A program made the position numbers and the translations under genes. Below, piece by piece: positions 12,270 through 21,995 of a stretch of DNA of 64,000 nucleotides. Numbering within the stretch: the stretch's first letter is position 1; each line of letters begins with the position of its first letter. The stretch is from Nannochloris sp. 'desiccata' (lineage: Eukaryota; Chlorophyta; Trebouxiophyceae; Chlorellales; Chlorellaceae): assembly GCA_019044685.2 (NCBI GenBank), contig JAGTXX020000009.1, forward strand, positions 1,488,001-1,552,000, written 5' to 3'. Under the pieces are notes generated by a model, which had not been told where the DNA came from, searched no databases, and saw only the letters and a list, made by a program, of their open reading frames with translations.

Positions 12270-13346
12270 ATGAGAGCGAGCCAGAGAGCGGTAGTGATTG
12301 AACAGAGGAGACAAGCGGAACAACAAAAACAGATGCTCAGAAAAGAACAACGAAAACAAGAACACTTGAAAACTTCTTCTAATGCTAGAGAAAGCTTACT
12401 ACAACGTCTCCGAACACAGCTAGGTCCCGAAGATAAACGACCGAAGACTGTGGGAGTTGCTCCGCCATCTGAGAGCAAGCGGCCAGTTAAAAAGAGTACA
12501 CGAAACGCTGGAGCTGCTGAGCTACCTGCACCTAGTGAACAACCCCCTACAAAGTACCGCCGAATAACAAGAGAAGCTGCACCTCTTCCTGAAATCCAAG
12601 ATGAAGAGATGGTGGATGTGGTATTCGAAGAAGTTGAAAAAGATACAACGCCGAAGAAAAAAAATAAACGGCCATTTTTAGAGCTCTTAACAGATACTAT
12701 GGAGCGAAATCGAGAGTCTCGACGAGCGTCTCTAGATGGAGGTGGTGGCAGCTACAGAGCAGGGGAAACTAATAGAAAGGAAGAATCCCTGACGTCGCCG
12801 CTCGCGGGATTGATCGACGGCCCTGCTATAAAAAGAAGAAAGAAAGCAGCCGAAATAGAGAAATTATCACCAAGTAAGACAGCAATAGACCCTAGGAAAG
12901 CCACCTGGGTACCACCTGTATCTCCTTATGGCTTATTAGAAGAGGAAGTATACGAAAATCCTTGGAAATTACTAATCGCTTGCTTGCTGCTGAATAAAAC
13001 ATCAGGAAGTCAAGTTCGAAATGTTATTTGGGACTTATTTAAATTAATCCCTACCCCCGAAGCAGCTACAACGATAGAAGATACCTCAGAAATAGAGAAA
13101 ATCATCCAACCGTTGGGATTATTCAGGAAAAGAGCTGTGGCAATTAAAAAAATGTCGGTGGAGTATTTAAATAAACAATGGCGGGATCCGAAAGAGCTGT
13201 TTAGTCTAGGGCAGTACGCATCAGATGCGTACTTTATCTTCTGTAGAGGGATGTGGAGAGACATTTGCCCCGAGGATAAGGATTTGAAGCGGTATAGAGA
13301 CTGGTTGGAGGCGACTGAAGGGCTTGGCACTGGTTTGACACGCTGA
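12270..13346 (+). CDS. MBD4: MBD4-like thymine/uracil DNA glycosylase (HhH-GPD family)
   Basis: Base-excision repair enzyme that removes T or U from G mismatches, including deaminated 5-methylcytosine, in the nucleus. It is a single exon of 358 aa. The first in-frame ATG is at 12270; the frame is open further upstream but only from a GTG. The N-terminal 200 residues are basic, Lys/Arg/Glu-rich and disordered. The C-terminal domain (about 210-350) matches MBD4 closely: WVPPVSPYGL, NPWKLLIACLLLNKTSG, the helix-hairpin-helix equivalent around LFSLGQYASDAYFIFC with the catalytic Asp at about residue 319, then PEDKDLKRYRDWL. The methyl-CpG-binding domain is absent, as in plant MBD4-like proteins. 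There is no FeS-cluster Cys motif, which excludes endonuclease III and ROS1/DME types. Confidence 0.9.
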   Translation: MRASQRAVVIEQRRQAEQQKQMLRKEQRKQEHLKTSSNARESLLQRLRTQLGPEDKRPKTVGVAPPSESKRPVKKSTRNAGAAELPAPSEQPPTKYRRITREAAPLPEIQDEEMVDVVFEEVEKDTTPKKKNKRPFLELLTDTMERNRESRRASLDGGGGSYRAGETNRKEESLTSPLAGLIDGPAIKRRKKAAEIEKLSPSKTAIDPRKATWVPPVSPYGLLEEEVYENPWKLLIACLLLNKTSGSQVRNVIWDLFKLIPTPEAATTIEDTSEIEKIIQPLGLFRKRAVAIKKMSVEYLNKQWRDPKELFSLGQYASDAYFIFCRGMWRDICPEDKDLKRYRDWLEATEGLGTGLTR

Positions 13347-13470
13347 GTCTGAGCGGGCACGGCAGTGGGTGCAGACAACTTGAAGGAAATAGAAAGTTGT
13401 TGTTTTCATTTAATAACGGCGAATTTTCAGTGAGATAATTCTAATTAAATTGCCTAAACAGATATCTAGG

Positions 13471-15767
13471 ATGCAGACGGTCCCCTCTGTCGTCCTTCCA
13501 ACAGTATCGAACGATTTAGCAAATGAACTCGCATTAGAAAAAGATGGCTTTAACAGACCGCTAGACATGGTTTTAGCTGCAAAAATAAATGATATGAAAG
13601 CCACTGTAGCTGTAAGTAGCGAAATTTTAGAGGAAATCGACATCATTGCTAGGGTAGTTGAAAGAAATTAACGGTTTTTATTAAATTTCTACAAAATTGC
13701 AGGCACCATATTGGAAGCGCAGTGCAAAAGAAGATGGGAAAGGACCTGAAATGGCGATGCTGAAGAACAAGGCAATGTCTTTGGCTAAAGACTTGGAGGT
13801 GAGTTAATCTTGTTGGAATTTTCAGGCAAATGTGCTTCTCTCAACTACCTCAATAGTTTCTGCAAATGCTAATCTTCTATACCTTGCTAATGCTTTTTTT
13901 CTACCTATGCATTTTTCAGAATTTATTAAAGCTTCATGAGAGGCAGGAGACTGTTGTTGCTGACCTCAGAGCCAAACTTCGGCATCTCCGACGAGATGCA
14001 ACCACCAAAGACAAGAAATTGGAGCTAGCACATCGCACGATTGAGCGCCTTTCCGTAGATAAACACGGTTTAGAAGCCGGAGATGCAGCAAAGAAGACCT
14101 ATATCCGTCAATTAGAGTGCAGAGTGAGTGGCATGAAGAGTACGTCGGAGCTTGAACTCATGTGTGGCCAGCTTCAAGCAGAAATCCAATCTCTAAGATC
14201 ACAAATTCAGATCTCTAAAGAGAAGGCTGTTGCTGCAGAAGAAGCTGCAGCACAGCATCAATCTGAAACACTGTTTCTTCGTCGTGGAATTCAACTTGCC
14301 GCTGAACAGCTCGCTCGGTCTTCAGGAACTGACATCTCTGCAAGCTTGCTTATGGCTGTCGCTCAAGGCCAAAACGAAGCTGTTGAGCTGTCTTCACAGC
14401 TCGCAGAATCTCAGGGACAAGTTGATGAGATGGCTGGGGCGCTTACAGCAGCTCGGGCGCATTTGCAAGCTCAACACGATGCTTTAAAACAATGGCAGAG
14501 TTGGGAAACGAGTCAATCTCAACAAGCAACAGAGCGTGAAGCAGCGCTGAAAAGTGCGAATGAGGTCTCTAAAAGGTTACTTCAGCAAGTAGAAACGCTG
14601 CAAGCAGCGTTAAATGAAGCGAGAAGAGAGCGAGATGCAGCTCGACATCGTTTAGAGCTTGAGAAAACAGCGCGCCAAGATAGCGAAGAAAGAACTCGAG
14701 GGCTTCATATTGCGCTCAGACAAAGTGAAGAGAACGAAATTGCACTGCGTTGTGAAATACAACGACTTTTTGTTACCAATAATACAGTTTCAGGAGCAGG
14801 TGCTGCTTCTGAGCAGCCACGACTAACATCTCGGCCTACTAGCGGTGTTGTTGCTGCGGCTTCTGCTAGAGCCGCAGCTGCGGCATCTCTCCCAATAACG
14901 AGGCCTCAATCTGCTGCTGCAGCTGCAGCAAAGTTTTCTCCAGCTAAAAAGTACCCTCTGGATGCTAGTATTGCTTCATTGGAAAGAGAACTTGCTCAAA
15001 TGGCAGCACACCCTGGGTTAGGACCCCCTCCTTCTACTTCAATAGCCACATCCGACACGTTCTCCCCTCATAGAAGGATTCAGGAAGCTGGAGGCACCTG
15101 GCATACCAATCCTTTGGCCGAAACAGATGTTTCCCCTGATCAGCAGCAAGCACCTACTGCTGCTCCCTCTGCGGCACACAGTTTAACAGAAAGCGCAGCA
15201 TGGCAGTTGTTGGAACGTGGCTTCGATCAGCAACGCGCTGAAGACCGTCGAATGAATGCTGTATGGCAAGAACAAAAGGACGAAGACGTAGAACGAGTTT
15301 TTACTGCGTATGCCGAACAAGAGGAAGAGGAGGAATCTGCTGCTGCAATTTCTTTGGCTGGTCCTTCAAGCTCTGATACTATTGGCCACAATCCTACTGG
15401 ACTCACAGTTGAAGTGCCTGATGCTACTGGTACACTAGGAGGAGCACCGAATTCTCCTGGTATGGGTAGCAATAGGCTACCAGGGGTAGTTCCTCTACCA
15501 AGCCCAGACTTAGGTCAGTTTTGTTCTCGAGCGAGTGCTGAGTGGTTGAGTGGATCGATAGGTGATGGGTTTGAACAATTAGAAGAAGACGGAAAGAAGA
15601 CGTTTGGTAGTGGTAATGCGGGAATAACGGTGCATGCTTTTGCTGGCGTAGTTCCTGGCCAACGCCAGCAGCAGCAGCAGCAACCCGTAGTGGTGGCAGC
15701 GAATGTTGAGAAACCGCCTGCACGTCAGTCGTTGTTTGATCTTGCACGAATGGAACTCAAGTATTGA
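13471..15767 (+). CDS. Coiled-coil protein, 708 aa
   Basis: Three exons, 13471-13653, 13703-13798 and 13920-15767, all joined in phase 0; the first intron is only 49 nt. The start is the ATG at 13471. Residues about 90-400 form a long heptad-rich coiled coil (Glu/Gln/Arg/Ala-rich). The C-terminal 300 residues are low complexity, with an acidic patch and a poly-Gln run (RQQQQQQ). No catalytic motif, signal peptide or transmembrane segment is seen. The architecture resembles centrosomal, ciliary or Golgin scaffold proteins, but I recognise no specific family. Confidence 0.8.
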
Positions 15768-15884
15768 AATTGGTTGTATTTATGTAAAGTATTAGACTTC
15801 TAGCTGCTCTTCGATCTTTAAAAGGAAACGGAGCAACTAAAGAAAGGTATCCTACTGAGAAGATTTGGGTCAACCTTTGCCGAC

Positions 15885-16228
15885 ATGGAGCGAGAGAGAA
15901 TTACAAAAACAGAGCTGAATGACAGAATTTGGCATATAGTATTCTTTAAGAGGCACGGCATGGAAAATGATGCTCAAACCTGAACTGGGGAAGAACTGAC
16001 CCTGTGGTGCAAATAATAAGAAACTTGAGGGGTGATCCATCGTATCCGACACGCTTATGTTTCCAAATGGAAGAGCAGATTTACTTTATATTGATGCAAA
16101 GTATTCATATGCTGGGTGTTAAACGAGATACGTTTGCCAGGGGTCCGGTTGCAGAGGGGTGGTTGACTTTAATTGACTTTGAAAATAGCGTCAACCGCTT
16201 CGGTGTGAATACGCCTAGTATGTATTAA
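15885..16228 (+). CDS. Possible small gene, frame interrupted (weak)
   Basis: An ATG at about 15885 opens a 32-codon basic/helical peptide (MERERITKTELNDRIWHIVF) that ends in TGA. A second frame is open from about 15971 to the TAA near 16226; it contains RGPVAEGWLTLIDFENSV, which looks coding rather than random. The two could be exons of one gene, but no convincing donor/acceptor pair joins them; a degenerate gene or an assembly indel would also explain the pattern. It lies between the convergent 3' ends of the coiled-coil and RGG-rich genes. Family unknown. Confidence 0.25.
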
Positions 16229-16369
16229 TTTATTTCGCTGTCCTGTTTCTTTCAAAGTTAGCTCATATATGCAACACTTCTTTTGTTTATAGTGTCGATT
16301 TACAAGCAAACAGTGCTTGATTTAAAGTACTATATCGAATACTATTTAATGATTTAAAAAATCAACTTT

Positions 16370-17728
16370 CTACCTCCGCTCCTGCCAAGGGCGATCTCTT
16401 CTCTCCACAGGGCCACCAGCTCTATTTCTCTGTTCATCACGCTCCTGACGGTGATATCCACCACCACCTCGTTCTCTCTCTCTATCCCTTGCATCTATTT
16501 CATCACGAGAAGGATGACCTCTGTCTCCTCTCCCTCCACCGCCACCGCCGCCTCTATGGTGGTGGTGCATGTACCATCCTTCTCTTTCTTCTGCTGCTGC
16601 AGCTGGTCTTTCTGGGCTGAGATTATGCCGTATATACCCACTACCACCACCACCACCACCTCGTTCTCTCTCGCTGCCACCATATATTTCTCTTCCATGT
16701 CTTTCATTGTAGCTACTATACCTGCTATGCGAAGAATAGTTGCCTCTTCCTCCTCTTCCAGGCGGCGGTCCTCCCGTTGATGCTGCTGGTAGTCCAAGAG
16801 GAGGGTACTCTCTATCTCTAATTTCTCTTTCTCTATCTATTCTCTCATAGCTTCCTTCTCTAAGAAACTTCCCGGGAGGGATGCTATGGTAACTGTGATA
16901 GCTAGATTGATGTTCTCTAGGTCGTTTTAAATGAGATCTATGTAGGTCACGATCACGCCCTCCGCCGTCCCCAAGGTCACTAAGTTTACCACCGTCTCCA
17001 GCAGGAGCAAGAGCACCAGCTCCTGCCCCTGTTCCAACCTCCTCTGCAGTGTTGATTGCCCTAGACTCACCACCAGTTTCGCCTGTTCCTCGGGCAGCAA
17101 GGTCTCTAAGTTGCTTTAATAAGCTTGATTTATTTTCAATAAGCTCCGCGAGTCGGCGTTGCACTGATGCTTTCTGTTCCGAAGCTGTTGCTATAGCGCG
17201 TTTGACCTCCTCATGTTTTGTTTGGCGTTCTTCTACGTTCAATTTCCAGCGGCATAACAGCTCATCGTATCGACGCTGCTCTTCGGCGCATGCGCGCTTC
17301 AAGCTTTCCTTCTTAGCCTCGAGGCGAGCTTGTCGACGAGCTTCTTTTGCTTGCTTTTTGCGTTCAGCTTCTGCAGCAGCTTCCTCCGCAGCACGGCGTT
17401 GTCGTTCACCTTCAGCGCGTTTGGCCTCTTCTACTGCGAGTCTGCGATTTTCTTCTCGTGCTGCAGCTTCTTTTTCTGAACGCTGAATGTGATGGGCGTC
17501 GTCTTTTCGAGCTTGTTGGAAAACAGGCAAAATAGAAAGTTCTTCATCGTCTGGAAGCAGTCCAAGGCGTTGAGCTAATTTTACATTTTCTTGTAACTGC
17601 TGTTCCAAGCACACTTTAAGCACGCTTTTGGCAGAAATGCTTAATTCAGGTGCCGGAAAAGATGATTGCAGAGGTTGGAGTTCCGAGTGCAAAGCTAACT
17701 GCACGTCTTCAAACATGAAGCCCTTCAT
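16370..17728 (-). CDS. Glu/Lys-rich coiled-coil protein with RGG/Arg-Asp tail, 452 aa
   Basis: Single exon from the ATG at 17728. Residues 1-75 look globular. Residues about 75-210 are an Ala/Glu/Arg/Lys-rich continuous helix or coiled coil. The C-terminal half is disordered, with Gly-rich runs, RGG-type repeats and alternating Arg/Asp/Glu (RDREYPPL, RGGGGGGGRGDRG), typical of RNA-binding or splicing-associated proteins. No RRM, KH or zinc finger is seen. A nuclear RNA-processing role is an inference from composition only. It is transcribed divergently from the DUF4258 gene, about 290 bp away. Confidence 0.75.
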   Translation of the reverse strand: MKGFMFEDVQLALHSELQPLQSSFPAPELSISAKSVLKVCLEQQLQENVKLAQRLGLLPDDEELSILPVFQQARKDDAHHIQRSEKEAAAREENRRLAVEEAKRAEGERQRRAAEEAAAEAERKKQAKEARRQARLEAKKESLKRACAEEQRRYDELLCRWKLNVEERQTKHEEVKRAIATASEQKASVQRRLAELIENKSSLLKQLRDLAARGTGETGGESRAINTAEEVGTGAGAGALAPAGDGGKLSDLGDGGGRDRDLHRSHLKRPREHQSSYHSYHSIPPGKFLREGSYERIDREREIRDREYPPLGLPAASTGGPPPGRGGRGNYSSHSRYSSYNERHGREIYGGSERERGGGGGGSGYIRHNLSPERPAAAAEEREGWYMHHHHRGGGGGGGRGDRGHPSRDEIDARDRERERGGGGYHRQERDEQRNRAGGPVERRDRPWQERR

Positions 17729-17812
17729 CTTGAGAATTATTTCCTATTTTTGTTTAGTGATTGCAAGGCTCTATAGTGTTAAAAACTGGCCTCGAACAAA
17801 TTGTTTTCTTCC

Positions 17813-17843
17813 TCACTGACGGTCACCGAGTCGGACTCAGTGA
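17813..17843. promoter_or_regulatory. Short hairpin between divergent genes
   Basis: TCACTGA (17813-17819) and TCAGTGA (17837-17843) form a perfect 7-bp stem. Inside it sits a further short palindrome, CCGAGTCGG. The hairpin lies in the roughly 290-bp intergenic region between two genes transcribed away from each other, so it could be a promoter element or part of a 5' UTR. Function is unknown. Confidence 0.3.
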
Positions 17844-18018
17844 GCCTGGCAGGAAATAATTGCAGTGTTTTTACGGCGTCTTAAGGTGTCTAGAGAATTC
17901 GCGTGCTCTTGTAAATCCGTTGATAAATAATTGAAAGTAATAATAATTCAGCATTAGCGCCCAATTTGTTTTCTTTTGACGGAATTAGTTTCAAATTGCA
18001 ATTTAAAAGATCTTCAAG

Positions 18019-18619
18019 ATGCCTAAACCAAAAAAAACCTCTGGCAGGCAAGAATCTCGCAAGTAACGGTACCAAGGCACCAAGACTACAATATCATAAG
18101 AAGACATCGCGTGCAGCTGCAACGGATGGCAGTGGCAACCAACCCTCAACGAGCACTAATGGCGGCAATGGCGGTTTCGGGAACAGAGGAAGCAGTCATA
18201 ATCGCAGCAAGAAGAGCCTACGCAGCGTCCTAGGCTTTATTATTGGTTCGACTGCAACCATTGCCATGTGGGGTTGGTCCCTTTTCGAAGGAATTAATAA
18301 AAGCAAACGCGACCGGAGAATCCTCGACTCCATGCTCCGAAAGCCACTTTACATTACCGAGCACGGGCTGTGTAGAATGGACTGCCGCTTTGTTACTCGT
18401 GATCATATTGCAGAAACACTAGAAAGAGGTAGAATCAACGATAAAAAAAGTGAGCCTACGCAGCGTCCTTGCCCCAAATATGTAGTGGATGCGGAAGTTC
18501 GCCGGGGTACTGATGGCAAAGAAAAGATGGTTCAAGGAGTGTTTGCTGCCTGTAGGACTGAAACCAGGGTGGTGACTGTGATAGATAAGGCGAATAATTG
18601 GCCATGTGGACCATGCTGA
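18019..18619 (+). CDS. DUF4258 domain membrane-anchored protein, apparent frameshift at A8 run
   Basis: The main open frame (to the TGA ending at 18619) encodes a basic Ser/Gly/Asn-rich N-terminus, one transmembrane helix (SVLGFIIGSTATIAMWGWSL), and a domain with ITEHGLCRMDCRFVTRDHI, CPKYVVDA, VFAACRTETRVVTVID and a terminal WPCGPC. This matches the DUF4258 pattern: a conserved His near the start and a C-x-x-C end. The main frame has no upstream ATG. The natural start, ATG at 18019 (MPKPKK), lies in a different frame and meets a TAA after 15 codons. The two frames differ by one base at an eight-A run (18030-18037). This could be an assembly indel, a missed upstream exon, or a real disruption. 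Function of the domain is unknown. Confidence 0.65.
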
Positions 18620-18734
18620 GAAGAAAAGATAGATACTTTTATAAAAATGTAATTTACTTCTTTAAATCTCTTTCCTAGAAGTTAATCGTAGAAAACTAGA
18701 AGCTGGAAAAAATGAGATCAACTAAAAAGCGACA

Positions 18735-20228
18735 TCAAGTAGCTGCTGCAGCCTGTAGTACTTCCCTATACATTGCCGCTGTCTCTGCATCTAACGGCAT
18801 TAGAAACTCACTTTTACTCAACACAGCATCAGACGGCATCAGACTATCTCCTAGAGCTGCATCAAAATTTCCTGCTGATGACGTTTTACCTGCTCTCACA
18901 GGAAAGCACCCTTTCATTTCAAAATGCTTATCCACTGCGGGCAACACCAGCGGCGATGCACCTCCCCGTAGAGATTTTCTCACTTTAGAAGGCTGCAGAC
19001 CCAACTCCAACCACGCAGGAAGTAACGGCGATGGCGTTCCGTCTTCCGCCCCGCCAGCGGCAGAGGACGGGACACACCATACGTCTGCCCAAAGGGCAGT
19101 ACCAGACAGCGGCACAATCAACTCTGCTGTAGCTGCTCTGTCCGCTAGAGGTACTAAATCATCAGACCACCCTACTACTACATCAACTTCCCCAGCAGAC
19201 ATAGCACGCACGTGATCCACGTTGCTAAATACTTTAATTTGACCAACTAATTTCCTCACCCGCTCAATCAAGTCTGCGGTAGTAACACCACAAGAAGCCA
19301 GATCAGCTGCTGTCGCACGGTATGGTAATCCTAGGGTCTTTAAAGCGACACCGACGAGTTCACGTGGGCTGTCTATGAAGGCAACACGGCCTTTTAATCC
19401 AGGTAAGAGAAGATCATCCCAATCTGAAATTTTTGCAGAAGGGGTTCCACCCCATCGAGCTGCTGTATCTTTCCTATATAAGAGCGTAGTGCAGCCAAAT
19501 CTATAGGGGATGGCGTAGACCTCTCCCGAAGGATCACATACTCCAGAAGGGGCACGGCACACGAGTTGTCTCCATCGAGGAGATAAGCTTGACCAATATC
19601 TATGCTCTTTTGCGCCTTGGATGGGTTGAATCAATTCCTGAGAAATCGCCGCCGCTAGCCAAGCGTCTCCTAACGTGACTGCATCTACTGTAGTAGGCTT
19701 TGGTACTTTTTTATTCTTCTTTTTCTTTGTATTTTGTGCAGTCTCCCCTTTTAGATCTTGCCAAATGTCGGCTATTTGTGGTTTCTGAGTTAATGCTACG
19801 ATGCCATAGCCTTCTAATGCTGTTGAGAAATCCTGAACCCAAGATGCAGGGACAGAGCCACGTAGTGCTGTGATACGCATGACCATTTTGACTTCCCGTG
19901 CTTCAGTAGGGGGTGGTGGAGCAGAAATGCCGGGAGAGGAAGCTGCTGCAGGAAGGGTTGGAAATGATGCCCCCGCCAGTGTTGCCGCCGCCATTGTTAA
20001 AGATCCAGTCAATGCGGTTGATAAAGCATCCCGACGGGACGTTAAATCTGGAATTTCTTTATCATTGGCAGTGTATGGATCGGATTTACTAGAATTAATG
20101 CTGCTTTGGGCATAAGAAATGAAGTGGGTTCGATTAATCCTTGTGGTGATGATTTTGGGTAAAAGTAGACGATGCGTGGTAATTGAAGGGGAGCACCATG
20201 CTGGGTGTCTCAAACCGGATGACTGCAT
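18735..20228 (-). CDS. Plastid solute-binding protein (PotD/spermidine-binding-like), thylakoid lumen predicted
   Basis: Periplasmic-binding-protein fold related to ABC transporter polyamine/iron binding proteins; plants have plastid relatives of this type. Single exon, 497 aa, ATG at 20228. The first 60 residues are Ser/Thr/Arg-rich and poor in acidic residues, like a chloroplast transit peptide. Then SRRDALSTALTGSLTMAAAT shows a twin-Arg followed by a hydrophobic stretch and ASS/APP cleavage context, which is a Tat-type lumen signal. The mature part has typical binding-protein phrases: LGDAWLAAAISQELIQPI, YAIPYRFGCTTLLYRKD, WDDLLLPGLKGRVAFIDSPR, GEVDVVVGWSDDLVPLA. No permease or ATPase gene is nearby. 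The ligand cannot be read from sequence. Confidence 0.8.
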   Translation of the reverse strand: MQSSGLRHPAWCSPSITTHRLLLPKIITTRINRTHFISYAQSSINSSKSDPYTANDKEIPDLTSRRDALSTALTGSLTMAAATLAGASFPTLPAAASSPGISAPPPPTEAREVKMVMRITALRGSVPASWVQDFSTALEGYGIVALTQKPQIADIWQDLKGETAQNTKKKKNKKVPKPTTVDAVTLGDAWLAAAISQELIQPIQGAKEHRYWSSLSPRWRQLVCRAPSGVCDPSGEVYAIPYRFGCTTLLYRKDTAARWGGTPSAKISDWDDLLLPGLKGRVAFIDSPRELVGVALKTLGLPYRATAADLASCGVTTADLIERVRKLVGQIKVFSNVDHVRAMSAGEVDVVVGWSDDLVPLADRAATAELIVPLSGTALWADVWCVPSSAAGGAEDGTPSPLLPAWLELGLQPSKVRKSLRGGASPLVLPAVDKHFEMKGCFPVRAGKTSSAGNFDAALGDSLMPSDAVLSKSEFLMPLDAETAAMYREVLQAAAAT

Positions 20229-20396
20229 CTTGAATATACTTGGTTTATTAAGAAGGCCTGCGTTTGAAGCGGGTTGTGGAGCTTACATAATTGTCTCTCA
20301 AGCTGAGGACTTTCAAAACGAAAGTTTCGTCAGCCCAAAATCTTCAATAAGAACACTGGGCTAGATTATGCTATTAATTCTGTTCATGAAAATTTA

Positions 20397-21500
20397 ATGG
20401 ATGAAGAGGTAGCAGCCGTAATGGCTGATCATGCTAAACAGGTGGCTCTTGAGACCGTTGAGCCCGAACAACCTTCAATTGATTCCCTCCCACAGCCTCT
20501 TGCTGTGCTTCGCCGCAGCACAGGGGACATTGAGAACAACACAGAATGTGTCTTCTACATTTTAGGAACAGCGCACGTGAGCAGAAAATCTTGTGACGAT
20601 GCTGCAACACTGATCAATTTAGTTAAGCCCGAACTCGTGTTGGTGGAGTTGTGTAACGAGCGACAGGCAATTCTGACGTTAGAGAAAAGGACAGAGGTGG
20701 GTGTGATATACCTCAGAGAATCATACATGCATAGAACCACCGGGTATTCATATCTCCCAAAAAATCTAAAACCACCACCCCACTGTTCCCAGCCGCTGTC
20801 CCCCAATAATATTTCTAATCATGTCCCTTCCATCTAATACCTTCTGTTGCAGCAAATTCCATTAAGCGCGATATTAACAGAAATCCGTACCGGTCGCACT
20901 TCTGCCTTCCAAGGCATCTACAGCTGGCTCCTCGCTCGTGTCGGCAATGACCTCGACATATCACCTGGCGAAGAATTCCGAGTGGCGGTGAAAGAGGCCC
21001 AGAAAATAGGCGCCTGTGTAGTGCTAGGGGATAGACCATTGAGTATAACCCTCTCCCGTCTATGGTCGGCGCTTTCTTTATGGGAAAAGTGTCGTTTACT
21101 CGGTACATTGTTATGGACAGGTGTGAATATGCTCGATTCAGAGGAGATGCGATCTGAGATTGAAAAATTGAAAGACTCGGATGTTCTCACTGAAGCAATT
21201 AAAGAAGTGGGGAAAGATTTCCCTTCATTATTAGGCCCATTAATTACAGAAAGGGATCAATATATGACGTATATAATGCAGGAATTGGCAGGGAAGGCAA
21301 CACAAGTTGTGGCGGTAGTTGGAGCAGGGCACCTAGAGGGCATTAAAAAACATTGGGATAGCGAGATTGATATTGAGTCGATTTGTAGAATACCGCCAAA
21401 AAAGAGAAGAATCCAAAAAGGTGTGTTGTTGCTAGGGTTTGCTGCGACGGGTATGGCTGTAGTGTTTGGGGTGTCTCGATGGAGACAGAGACGCTCCTAA
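20397..21500 (+). CDS. TraB-family protein (TRABD/pheromone-shutdown-like)
   Basis: Exons 20397-20696 and 20853-21500 are joined in phase 0 (donor GTGGGT), giving 315 aa. The conserved GTAHVSRKS with a following VLVELCNERQ, the mid-protein GDRPLSITLSR, and VVAVVGAGHLEGIKKHW are the signature motifs of TraB/TIKI-like proteins, with the Glu and His residues proposed for metal binding. A C-terminal hydrophobic segment (GVLLLGFAATGMAVVFGV) followed by basic residues fits a tail anchor, probably in the mitochondrial or plastid outer membrane. Eukaryotic TRABD proteins are linked to organelle contact sites in plants. The protein is somewhat shorter than animal homologues. Confidence 0.88.
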
Positions 21501-21995
21501 TTAATTTTTTTTTTTTTTTTTTTTTTTATCGGATACAAAATTTCATTATTATTTTCTTTACAATGGATATGATATTGCAATAGTATTGATGGTATTGCTT
21601 ACCAGATTGGAGAAACAAAGAAAATGGGAAGAAAGAGCGATGACAAAAACAATAGGGAGTACAGAGAACGAAACAAAGAAAGCATTGTATCATAAGATAG
21701 AAAGATGAAGCCACCGAGCGGCACCAGGATCGGCGCTTTAAAAGGAGAACATGATCTTTTTGAGTATTATTATTGTTATTGTTGTACAGAAATATAGGAG
21801 GAAAAATTGGGAACTGGGAGAAACAGAGAACGAAAACAAAAATAAACCCAGAAAGATATCTAGCTAGCAACGAATTTGAGGGAAAGAAAGAAGGAAAATC
21901 AAGAGAAGTATCGATGGACATGCATATATGTTGAAGAAATCCAATGGGGAGAAAGAGGAAAATAATTTCTTCTGTGTCTGGCGGACATTGAATAA
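21501..21995. other. 3' intergenic region with poly-T tract
   Basis: Convergent 3' region between the TraB gene and the Pro-rich gene. It begins with a 23-nt T run (21505-21527). The rest is AT-rich with purine-rich stretches. A minus-strand open frame of about 130 codons covers it, but its Phe/Ser/Cys-rich composition looks like translated 3' UTR. I see no gene. Confidence 0.55.

Noticed and set aside
11855..12478. Minus-strand 207-codon Cys/Leu-rich frame
   Set aside because: Overlaps the start of the MBD4-like gene in antisense and part of the candidate element; no recognisable content.
18712..19215. Plus-strand 167-codon frame starting with ATG
   Set aside because: It lies wholly antisense to the solute-binding protein gene, whose motifs and signal peptide are convincing.
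21526..21921. Minus-strand 131-codon frame rich in Phe, Ser and Cys
   Set aside because: Composition is that of AT-rich 3' flanking DNA and includes a poly-Asn run; no domain or splice logic.
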